Shown piece by piece: positions 31,930 through 39,456 of a stretch of 42,201 nucleotides of DNA. Source of the DNA: Bacteroidales bacterium (GTDB lineage Bacteria > Bacteroidota > Bacteroidia > Bacteroidales > Bacteroidaceae); assembly GCA_004557035.1 (NCBI GenBank), contig SFFB01000014.1, positions 1 through 42,201 on the forward strand, read 5' to 3'. The notes below the pieces were generated by a model that worked only from the letters and a program-made list of their open reading frames with translations, was not told the origin of the DNA and searched no databases. Position 1 is the stretch's first letter; each line of letters opens with the position of its first letter. The translations under genes were made by a program, and so were the position numbers.

Positions 31930-33678
31930 ATGGAAAACCAAGAACTTATTGCACGCTGCGAAGCTACCGCACGCGAATGGATGACCTCACCGCTTTTTGA
32001 CGCCGACACTCAGGCTGAAGTCAAAGCCCTCATGGATAACCCCGACAAAACTGGCCTCATCGATGCCTTCTATCGCTCACTCGAATTCGGCACCGGCGGC
32101 TTGCGCGGCATCATGGGCGCAGGTACCAACCGTATGAACATCTACACCGTTGGCGCCGCCACTCAAGGTCTCTCCAACTACCTCAACAAGAACTTTGCCG
32201 ACAAAGACCAAATTTCTGTGGTCGTAGGCCACGACTGCCGCAACAACTCCCGCCTTTTTGCCGAGACTTGTGCCAACATTTTCTCGGCCAACGGCATCAA
32301 GGTCTATCTCTTCGACGATATGCGCCCCACGCCCGAAATGTCGTTTGCCATCCGCCACTTGGGCTGCCAGAGCGGCATCATCCTCACCGCCAGCCACAAC
32401 CCCAAGGAATACAACGGTTACAAGGCCTATTGGGACGACGGCGCACAGGTGCTCGCTCCCCACGACAAAGGCATCATCGACGAAGTGAACAAAGTGGGCG
32501 TGGCCGACATCAAATTTGAAGGCCGTCCCGAACTCATCGAGACCATTGGCAAAGAGATTGACGACATCTATCTGGCCAAAGTCAAGGAACTCTCCATCGA
32601 CCCCGAGTGCATCAAACGTCAAAAAGACTTGAAGATTGTCTACACACCGCTCCACGGCACCGGTATGATGCTCATCCCGCAGAGCCTGAAACTCTGGGGT
32701 TTTGAGAACGTGGTGACCGTGCCCGAACAGATGGTCAAGAGCGGCGACTTCCCCACAGTGGCCAGCCCCAACCCCGAAAACGGCGAAGCTCTGGCCATGG
32801 CGCTCGACCTGGCCAAAAGCATTGATGCCGACATCGTCATGGCAAGCGACCCCGACGCCGACCGCGTGGGTATGGCTTGCAAAAACGACAAAGGCGAATG
32901 GGTGCTCGTCGATGGCAACCAGACGTGTATGATTTTCCTCTACTACATCATCAAAAACCGTCAGGCACAAGGCAAGATGAAAGGCAACGAATTCATCGTC
33001 AAGACCATCGTGACCACCGAGCTCATCAAGGCCATTGCCGACAAAAACAACATGGTGATGTACGACTGCTACACAGGCTTCAAATGGATTGCCCGCGAAA
33101 TCCGCCTCAATGAAGGCATCCGTCAATACATCGGCGGCGGCGAAGAGAGCTACGGTTTCCTGGCTGAAGACTTCGTGCGCGACAAAGACGCCGTTTCGGC
33201 CTGCTCACTCCTTGCCGAAATCTGTGCTTGGGCCAAAGACCAGGGCAAGACGCTCTTCGACGTGCTCATGGACATCTACGTGGAATATGGCTTCTCGCTC
33301 AACAAGACCATCAACGTGGTGCGTCCCGGCAAAGCCGGCGCCGACGAAATCAAGGCAATGATGGAAAACTTCCGCGCCAACCGTCCGCAAGAGATTGCCG
33401 GAGCCAAAGTGGTTTGCACCAAAGATTTCCAGACCCTCACCCAATACGACGGCGACGGCCAGGCTGCTCCGCTCGATATGCCCGAAAAGAGCAACGTGCT
33501 GCAGTGGTTCACGGCCGACGGCCTCAAAGTGAGCGTCCGTCCGTCAGGCACCGAGCCCAAAATCAAGTTCTACATCGAGGTGAAAGGCGAAATGAAGTGC
33601 CCCAAATGCTATGAAGGCGCTCGCGAAGAAGCCGTCAAGAAGATTGACCTCGTCAAAAAATCCTTAGGCCTGGATTGA
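31930..33678 (+). CDS. Phosphoglucomutase/phosphomannomutase family alpha-D-phosphohexomutase
   Basis: The 582-residue phospho-sugar mutase interconverts hexose 1- and 6-phosphates, supplying sugar nucleotides for envelope polysaccharides. The N-terminal FGTGGLRGIMGAGTNRMN is typical of the long PGM group. The active-site phosphoserine is Ser155 in TASHNPKEYNGYK. The metal-binding loop is ASDPDADRVGMA (about 304-315) and the sugar-binding loop is GGGEESYGF. The phosphate-binding C-terminal motif is RPSGTEPKIKFY. The frame is open upstream inside the VOC gene in another frame, but the ATG at 31930, 25 bases after the VOC stop, starts the conserved MENQELIARCEATAREW. The length and motifs fit a PgcA/Pgm-type enzyme; the preferred sugar cannot be told from sequence. 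Confidence 0.95.
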   Translation: MENQELIARCEATAREWMTSPLFDADTQAEVKALMDNPDKTGLIDAFYRSLEFGTGGLRGIMGAGTNRMNIYTVGAATQGLSNYLNKNFADKDQISVVVGHDCRNNSRLFAETCANIFSANGIKVYLFDDMRPTPEMSFAIRHLGCQSGIILTASHNPKEYNGYKAYWDDGAQVLAPHDKGIIDEVNKVGVADIKFEGRPELIETIGKEIDDIYLAKVKELSIDPECIKRQKDLKIVYTPLHGTGMMLIPQSLKLWGFENVVTVPEQMVKSGDFPTVASPNPENGEALAMALDLAKSIDADIVMASDPDADRVGMACKNDKGEWVLVDGNQTCMIFLYYIIKNRQAQGKMKGNEFIVKTIVTTELIKAIADKNNMVMYDCYTGFKWIAREIRLNEGIRQYIGGGEESYGFLAEDFVRDKDAVSACSLLAEICAWAKDQGKTLFDVLMDIYVEYGFSLNKTINVVRPGKAGADEIKAMMENFRANRPQEIAGAKVVCTKDFQTLTQYDGDGQAAPLDMPEKSNVLQWFTADGLKVSVRPSGTEPKIKFYIEVKGEMKCPKCYEGAREEAVKKIDLVKKSLGLD

Positions 33679-33830
33679 CACCGGCAGGCTGACTCTCTTT
33701 AGAGAGAAAAAGCCAAACCACCAACGATACGCCACAGTGCGCCGGACGGCCTGAACAACAAGAGCAAGCCGTTGCGGCGCATTGTGCTTTACTTTCATAA
33801 AAAGCAAAACGAAGTAGTCTTCAGAAAGCA

Positions 33831-34601
33831 ATGCCACACGATATTTACTGGCTGGCCATTGGGCCCGAAGGATTGTTGCTCGAAAACGGCACGTGCCTGC
33901 CCTGCTCGACAGTTCCGCCGGCTCCACTGCTTTCTACATCCCGTCTGATGAACCTGCCGTTTCTCGACGGCAAAGCCTGCAAAGCCTATCGGCCGACAGA
34001 CGACTACGACCACAGCCGTTTCAAGACCATAGACCTGCGCGCCTCATTCGACATTTTGCCACACCACCACTACGCTATGGCCGGCAAGGCTGCCGAACTG
34101 CTCTATTGGGACGACAACACCCGTTTCTGTGGCCGATGTGGCACGGCCCTCGAGCCTCACACCGACATCTCCAAACGCTGCCCCCACTGCGGCAAAGAAG
34201 TCTGGCCGCTATTGGCCACGGCCATCATCGTGGCCGTGACAAGAGGCGAGGAAGACGAAGAAATCCTGCTCGTGCAAAGCAAGAATTTCCGCGGCGACTA
34301 TTTGGGGTTGGTGGCCGGATTTGTGGAAACGGGCGAAACACTCGAAGACTGCGTGAAGCGTGAGGTGAAAGAAGAGACCGGCCTCGACATCTGCGACTTG
34401 CGCTATTTTGCCAGCCAGCCATGGCCCTATCCCTGTGGACTGATGGTAGGCTTCAAAGCCCGCTATGCCGGCGGCACCATCACCCTGCAACGCAGCGAAC
34501 TCAACAAAGGCGGATGGTACAGACGCGACAACCTGCCGGCCATACCCGGCCCCGTCAGTCTGGCCCGCCGACTCATAGACGATTGGAAAAACAAAGCGTA
34601 A
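33831..34601 (+). CDS. nudC: NAD+ diphosphatase (NADH pyrophosphatase)
   Basis: The 256-residue Nudix enzyme hydrolyses NAD(H) to NMN(H) and AMP and can remove NAD caps from RNA. A divergent N-terminal domain is followed by a zinc ribbon with Cys100, Cys103, Cys117 and Cys120 (FCGRCG, RCPHCG). The Nudix box GFVETGETLEDCVKREVKEE lies at about 163-182. The NudC-specific SQPWPYP motif is at about 195-201. The length is normal. It begins a run of same-strand genes: rel starts 34 bases after its stop. Confidence 0.95.
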   Translation: MPHDIYWLAIGPEGLLLENGTCLPCSTVPPAPLLSTSRLMNLPFLDGKACKAYRPTDDYDHSRFKTIDLRASFDILPHHHYAMAGKAAELLYWDDNTRFCGRCGTALEPHTDISKRCPHCGKEVWPLLATAIIVAVTRGEEDEEILLVQSKNFRGDYLGLVAGFVETGETLEDCVKREVKEETGLDICDLRYFASQPWPYPCGLMVGFKARYAGGTITLQRSELNKGGWYRRDNLPAIPGPVSLARRLIDDWKNKA

Positions 34602-34635
34602 TTTTTTCGCCACACACCACACAAAGACGACAACT

Positions 34636-36843
34636 ATGCAAAGCAACACATTCACTGCAGCCGAACGACTCATCTATAGAGCCCAACTGCTCCAACTCTA
34701 TCGCAACGACACGCTTCGTCCCACTCGCGACACGGCGCGTCAGACGGCCGACATCGTCAGTCGTTTGCTCAACGCCGGCGGAAAGTTGCACGACGACTTC
34801 GGACTGAACAAGGTGAACATTGCCCTTGAAACCGCCCTGCTGGCCGCCGAAGAGATTGGCCTTCACGGCGACCTCATTCCGGCATTTATCGTCAACGCCA
34901 TCGCCTTTGGCAGCGACGACGCCAAACCGATATTGGCACAATGCCCGGCCGGTATGCAACCCACGCTCACCGACTTGGCCAACGTGCAACGACTCACCGC
35001 CAAAACCGAAGCCATGAAGACCGAAAACTTTCGCAACCTTTTCGTCTCTCAAACTTCCGATATGCGCGTGGTATTGCTGCTCATTGCTTGGTGTGTAGTC
35101 ATCATGCGCCACGTCAAAGACACGCCCTTCCTTGACCGCCGCAAAGCCTTGGCCACCGAGGCTTCGTGTCTCTATGCACCACTGGCCCACAAGTTGGGAC
35201 TCTATAAGCTCAAGAGCGAACTCGAAGACCTCTCTCTCAAATACTTGGAGACTGAGGCCTATTACATGATTAAAGAAAACCTCAACGCCACTAAGCGCGC
35301 CCGCGACACCTATATCGAAAACTTCATTGCGCCCATACGCAAGATGCTCGACGCCGAGGGGCTGCGCTACCACATGAAGGGACGCACCAAGAGCATCTAT
35401 TCCATCTGGCAGAAGATGAAGAAACAGAAGTGCGGCTTCAACGGCGTCTACGACCTCTTTGCCATACGCATCATCATCGACGCGCCTGCGCCCAAAGAGA
35501 AAGACTATTGCTGGAAAGTGTTTTCGCTCATCACCAACAAATACACCTCCAACCTCAACCGCCTTCGTGATTGGCTCACCGTGCCCAAGAGCAACGGCTA
35601 CGAGAGTCTGCACATCACCGTGTTGGGCCCTGAAAACAAATGGGTGGAGGTGCAAATCCGCACCGAGCGCATGGACGAAATCGCCGAGCACGGCTTGGCT
35701 GCCCACTGGCGCTATAAGGGTGTGAAAAGCAGCGGTGGCGGCATAGACTCTTGGCTGGCTGCCATCCGCAACGCCCTCGAGACCGGCAACGAGCAGAAAC
35801 TCACCGACAATCTGGCCACCAAGACGGTGAAGAAAGAAGTCTACGTGTTCACGCCCAAAGGCGACCTCTACCGTCTGCCGCCGGAGTCGACAGTGCTTGA
35901 CTTCGCCTACCACATCCACTCCAACGTGGGCAACCGCTGCGTGGGCGGACGCGTCAACGGCCGCAACGTGCCCATTCGCCAAAAACTCGAAAGCGGCTCC
36001 ACCGTCGAGGTGCTCACGTCCAACACTCAGACGCCCAAAATGGAGTGGGTCAATGTGGTAGCCTCAAGCCATGCCAAGTCTAAGATACGCACGGCCGTGC
36101 GCGACCTCCAAGCCCGCGAGGGCGTCATAGCCCGCGAACTGCTCGAGCGCAAACTCAAAAACCGCAAAATTGACTGGGACGAAAGCCTCATCAACCAACT
36201 CATCAAAAAGTCGGGTTTCAAAGAGTCTACGGAGTTTTTCAAAGCCATTGCCGAAGAGAAAGCCGACGTCAATGCCCTCATTGAGCGCTATCAGGAATTG
36301 GCCCGCCGCGAACAGGGACAGGCAGAGCGTGCAGCCGTGCGCTCGGCCGATGAGTTTGTGATGGACAACGATAAAAACACCGGCGGCAGTGGCGACACCG
36401 ACGTGCTCGTGATAGACCGCAACCTCAAAGGCATCGACTTCCAGATGGCCCGTTGCTGCAACCCCGTCTATGGCGACGAAGTGTTTGGTTTTGTCACCTC
36501 GGGCGGCGGCATCAAAATCCACCGTGTCAACTGCCCCAACGCCCCCGCCCTGCGCGAACGTTTCGGCTACCGCATAGTCCCTGCCCGCTGGGCCGGCAAG
36601 GGAGGAGGCAAATATGCCATCACCCTGCGCGTGGTGGGCCAAGACAACCTCGGCGTGGTCAACAACATCACCTCCATCATCTCCAAAGACGAACACCTCA
36701 TGCTGCGCAGCATCAGCATCGACTCCAACGACGGCCTATTCTCGGGCATACTCACCGTGATGGTCGACGACACGAGCGTGCTCGAACTCCTGCTCAAGAA
36801 AATCAGCAACGTCAAAGGCGTCAAGGCCGTGTCGCGAATGTAA
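34636..36843 (+). CDS. RelA/SpoT-family (p)ppGpp synthetase with degenerate hydrolase domain
   Basis: This 735-residue protein belongs to the long Rel family that makes the stringent-response alarmone. The hydrolase-like region (about 50-200) has lost the catalytic HD...ED residues: where active enzymes have ALLHDVVEDT this has IVNAIAFGSDDAK, so ppGpp hydrolysis is unlikely. The synthetase domain is intact in appearance: GRTKSIYSIWQKMKKQ (about 249-264), VYDLFAIRIIID, LRDWLTVPKSNGYESLH (RxKD-type basic motif) and EVQIRTERMDEIAEHGLAAHW. A TGS domain (about 402-460, YVFTPKGDLYRLPPES), an alpha-helical region with conserved Cys (MARCCNPVYGDE) and a C-terminal ACT domain (about 658-735) follow. 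I recall a second Bacteroidota Rel paralogue with the same layout, so a bifunctional Rel probably exists elsewhere in the genome. Confidence 0.93.
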   Translation: MQSNTFTAAERLIYRAQLLQLYRNDTLRPTRDTARQTADIVSRLLNAGGKLHDDFGLNKVNIALETALLAAEEIGLHGDLIPAFIVNAIAFGSDDAKPILAQCPAGMQPTLTDLANVQRLTAKTEAMKTENFRNLFVSQTSDMRVVLLLIAWCVVIMRHVKDTPFLDRRKALATEASCLYAPLAHKLGLYKLKSELEDLSLKYLETEAYYMIKENLNATKRARDTYIENFIAPIRKMLDAEGLRYHMKGRTKSIYSIWQKMKKQKCGFNGVYDLFAIRIIIDAPAPKEKDYCWKVFSLITNKYTSNLNRLRDWLTVPKSNGYESLHITVLGPENKWVEVQIRTERMDEIAEHGLAAHWRYKGVKSSGGGIDSWLAAIRNALETGNEQKLTDNLATKTVKKEVYVFTPKGDLYRLPPESTVLDFAYHIHSNVGNRCVGGRVNGRNVPIRQKLESGSTVEVLTSNTQTPKMEWVNVVASSHAKSKIRTAVRDLQAREGVIARELLERKLKNRKIDWDESLINQLIKKSGFKESTEFFKAIAEEKADVNALIERYQELARREQGQAERAAVRSADEFVMDNDKNTGGSGDTDVLVIDRNLKGIDFQMARCCNPVYGDEVFGFVTSGGGIKIHRVNCPNAPALRERFGYRIVPARWAGKGGGKYAITLRVVGQDNLGVVNNITSIISKDEHLMLRSISIDSNDGLFSGILTVMVDDTSVLELLLKKISNVKGVKAVSRM

Positions 36844-36861
36844 ACAAGCTCAATCCTAACT

Positions 36862-37698
36862 ATGCCCACCATCACCCTCATCGGAGCCGGCAATGTCGCT
36901 TCCCACATCGGCCCGGCACTTGCAACGGCAGGCTATGCGTTCAAGGCCGTCGTGAGCCGAAGCGTCTCGTCGGCACAGGTTTTGGCCGAAAAACTCTCGA
37001 CCACGGGCATCGTCGATGAACCATCCGTCAGTCTCCCTTCGGCCGACATCTACCTCTATTGCGTGAGCGACGACGCCCTGCCCCTATTGGCCCGCCACAT
37101 CGCTGCCGACCATCCCGAAGCCGTCCACATCCACACCTCCGGCTCCACACCCGCCGACGTGTTCAAGCCCTTTGTTCAAAGATATGGCGTGCTCTATCCC
37201 ATGCAGACCTTCACAAAAGGCGCTCCGCTCAACTTCCGCGACATCCCCTGTTTTGTCGAAGGTTCCGACCCCGCCACCGCCGACGTCATCATGCAGATGG
37301 CCCGTCGCCTGTCAGACCGCGTCACACCCCTCGGCTTTGAAGCCCGGCGCGACCTTCACTTGGCCGCCGTATGGGCCTGCAACTTCGTCAACCACTGCTA
37401 CCATCTGGCCGCCGACATAGTCAGCCGTCATCCCGAACTCTCGTTCGACATGCTCCTGCCCCTCATCGACGAGACCGCGCGAAAGGTCCACAGCCTCAGC
37501 CCCCGCCAAGCCCAGACCGGTCCCGCTGTGCGCTACGACAGCCGCATCATCAACATGCAACGCGACAGACTCACCTCCACACCGCTCACGCGCGACATCT
37601 ACGACATGATGAGTCGCAGCATCCACGCGCACACCGTCACAGAACAAAACCAACCACAAACGCCTCCCCAGACACCCTCATCTCAATCCCATGATTAA
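36862..37698 (+). CDS. DUF2520/Rossmann-like domain protein
   Basis: The 278-residue protein has an N-terminal NAD(P)-binding-type fold starting ITLIGAGNVASHIGPALATA (about 4-23). It continues with VVSRSVSSAQVLAE, ADIYLYCVSDDALPLL, IHTSGSTPADVF and GVLYPMQTFTKGAP. A helical C-terminal half follows (LHLAAVWACNFVNHCYHLAADIV ... RIINMQRDRL), a layout typical of the DUF2520 family, related to NADP oxidoreductases and pyrroline-carboxylate-reductase-like proteins. No reaction is established to my knowledge. It starts 18 bases after rel and overlaps the phosphatase gene by 8 bases, an arrangement I recall as conserved in Bacteroidota. The last about 20 residues are a Gln/Pro/Ser-rich tail. Confidence 0.87.
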   Translation: MPTITLIGAGNVASHIGPALATAGYAFKAVVSRSVSSAQVLAEKLSTTGIVDEPSVSLPSADIYLYCVSDDALPLLARHIAADHPEAVHIHTSGSTPADVFKPFVQRYGVLYPMQTFTKGAPLNFRDIPCFVEGSDPATADVIMQMARRLSDRVTPLGFEARRDLHLAAVWACNFVNHCYHLAADIVSRHPELSFDMLLPLIDETARKVHSLSPRQAQTGPAVRYDSRIINMQRDRLTSTPLTRDIYDMMSRSIHAHTVTEQNQPQTPPQTPSSQSHD

Positions 37699-38212
37699 CT
37701 ACGACCTCACCAAAATCAAAGCCATGGCCTTCGACGTAGACGGCGTGTTGAGCACCAACAACGTCTACCTGCTTGCCGAGCAAAGCCAACCTGCCCGCAC
37801 GGCCAACATCAAAGACGGCTATGCCATGCAACTGGCCGTGAAACGCGGCCTCAACCTGGCCATCATCACCGGCGGGCGCAGCGAAGCCGTGCGCACACGC
37901 TATGTCGGCCTTGGCTTGCAAAACGTCTTTATGGGCGTGTCGGTCAAGATAGACTGTTTCAAGCGTTGGCTTGACGAGTCGGGCCTTCAACCCGACGAGG
38001 TGCTCTATATGGGCGACGACATCCCCGACTATGAAGTGATGCAAGCCTGCGGCCTCCCCTGTTGTCCGGCCGATGCAGCTGAAGAAATCAAGTCCATCAG
38101 CGCCTACGTCAGTCCCCGCTGCGGCGGATTGGGCTGCGTGCGCGATGTCATTGAGCAGGTGCTTCGTGCCCAAGGCAAATGGATGGGCGACAACGTGGCC
38201 TTTGGATGGTAA
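37691..38212 (+). CDS. KdsC-type HAD phosphatase (3-deoxy-D-manno-octulosonate 8-phosphate phosphatase)
   Basis: The 173-residue protein is of the small tetrameric HAD class. The nucleophile motif is AMAFDVDGVLS with Asp15 and Asp17. Motif II is IITGGRSEAV, Lys (FMGVSVKIDCF) and motif IV GDDIPDYEVMQ. Size and the SPRCGGLGCVRDVIEQVL C-terminus fit KdsC, which dephosphorylates Kdo-8-phosphate for lipopolysaccharide core synthesis. It overlaps the preceding gene by 8 bases and so is translated with it. Other HAD phosphatases are possible, but the length and order of motifs favour KdsC. Confidence 0.88.
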   Translation: MINYDLTKIKAMAFDVDGVLSTNNVYLLAEQSQPARTANIKDGYAMQLAVKRGLNLAIITGGRSEAVRTRYVGLGLQNVFMGVSVKIDCFKRWLDESGLQPDEVLYMGDDIPDYEVMQACGLPCCPADAAEEIKSISAYVSPRCGGLGCVRDVIEQVLRAQGKWMGDNVAFGW

Positions 38213-38331
38213 ACACCCCCACCCGGCCTCACCGCCTCACCACACAATAATATATTTATATACCTTTTCAAGAACATGCCCTGAAAAGGCCTTCAATCCC
38301 TCCTTCCCAATCAAAAAAAACGACAATCCCC

Positions 38332-38913
38332 ATGTTAGACAATCTCTCAAAATACGAAGTTGTCCTTGCCAGCAACTCTCCCCGTCGCAAAGAACTCCTG
38401 CAACGTCTTGGCATTAAATTCAAAGTGCGCACCCTGCTCGGTGTGGACGAAAGCTACCCCTCCGACCTTCCCGGCGAACAAGTGGCCGCCTACATTTCCC
38501 GCAAAAAAGCCGAAGCCTACCGTCCCTCCATGTCGCCCTACGAACTGCTCATCACCGCCGACACCACCGTCCACATCGACGGCGACATCCTCGGCAAACC
38601 CCGTCAGGCCGACGACGCCGTGCGCATGCTCAGCCGTCTTTCGGGCCGCACCCATCAGGTCATCACCGGCGTGTCTGTAGTCACGGCCCAGCGTTTTGAA
38701 ACCTTCTCTGTCAGCACCGACGTGAAGTTTGCCACACTCACCAAAGACGAAATCAGCTTCTACGTAGACAACTACCTTCCCCTCGACAAGGCCGGCGCCT
38801 ATGGCATCCAAGAGTGGATAGGCCTCGTCGCCGTCGAGCAGTTGAGCGGCAGCTTCTTCAACGTCATGGGCCTCCCCGTGCAGCGCCTCTACACCCTCCT
38901 CAAGACCTTCTGA
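38332..38913 (+). CDS. Maf family nucleotide pyrophosphatase (dTTP/UTP pyrophosphatase type)
   Basis: The 193-residue protein is a house-cleaning enzyme hydrolysing non-canonical or excess nucleoside triphosphates to monophosphates. The family motifs are LASNSPRRKELLQRLGI (about 11-27), VDESYPSDLPGEQVAAYISRKKAEAY and LLITADTTVHIDGDILGKP (with the catalytic Asp). RTHQVITGVSVV, LDKAGAYGIQEW and SGSFFNVMGLPVQRLYTLL also match. The YhdE-like subgroup is suggested by SPRRKEL and GIQEWIG. The frame is preceded by 119 bases without a gene after the HAD phosphatase, and the next gene follows 18 bases after its stop. Confidence 0.93.
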   Translation: MLDNLSKYEVVLASNSPRRKELLQRLGIKFKVRTLLGVDESYPSDLPGEQVAAYISRKKAEAYRPSMSPYELLITADTTVHIDGDILGKPRQADDAVRMLSRLSGRTHQVITGVSVVTAQRFETFSVSTDVKFATLTKDEISFYVDNYLPLDKAGAYGIQEWIGLVAVEQLSGSFFNVMGLPVQRLYTLLKTF

Positions 38914-38931
38914 CACAAAAAAAACTAAACC

Positions 38932-39450
38932 ATGAAAAAGATCTTCAAAACAATCTTCCCCGGCTTGGGGCTCATCAGCCTCCTCACGTTGTCGTCGTGC
39001 TCCGACTCTTCCGACGATGCCCGTTACCGTTCCCATCCGCCCCACATAGCCACCCTCGAAGTGGTCAAGCTCCACGGCACCGGCACCAACTTCGCCGTCG
39101 GCGACACCCTCGTGGCCACCATTGTCCAAGACCGCTACGGCCGTCTCCTCAACAGCGCCACTTACGCCTGGGGCATCTCCGTCTCCTCCACCGCCGATAA
39201 TCCCTTCATCCACAAACCCAACAAAAGCGGCTGCATCTACGACCAAGACGCCTCCAACCCCACCGACACCATCATCCCCAACACCCGTGGCGTCTACACC
39301 ATCACCTTCGACGGCAAATACCGCATCTCGGGATCCAACTACGAACCCGCCAACTACACCGAGAACCTCGGCAATGGCGTCAACGTCACCTACGCCTCGG
39401 GCGCCACGAGCTACCTCATCAAAGTCAGCCGAAACATCACCGTCCGCTAA
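38932..39450 (+). CDS. Putative lipoprotein of unknown function
   Basis: The 172-residue product begins with a lipoprotein signal peptide (MKKIFKTIFPGLGLISLLTL) and a lipobox LSSC, the lipidated Cys being residue 23, followed by SDSSDDAR. The mature part looks beta-rich, with ATLEVVKLHGTGTNFAVGDT, SATYAWGISVSSTADNP, GVYTITFDGKYRIS and GATSYLIKVSRNITV. It may form an Ig-like fold. It lies 18 bases after maf and 6 bases before the helix-hairpin-helix membrane protein, in the same reading frame as the latter. It is inferred to sit in the outer membrane as a companion of that protein. No family was recognised. Confidence 0.82.
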   Translation: MKKIFKTIFPGLGLISLLTLSSCSDSSDDARYRSHPPHIATLEVVKLHGTGTNFAVGDTLVATIVQDRYGRLLNSATYAWGISVSSTADNPFIHKPNKSGCIYDQDASNPTDTIIPNTRGVYTITFDGKYRISGSNYEPANYTENLGNGVNVTYASGATSYLIKVSRNITVR

Positions 39451-39456
39451 CCCCCA

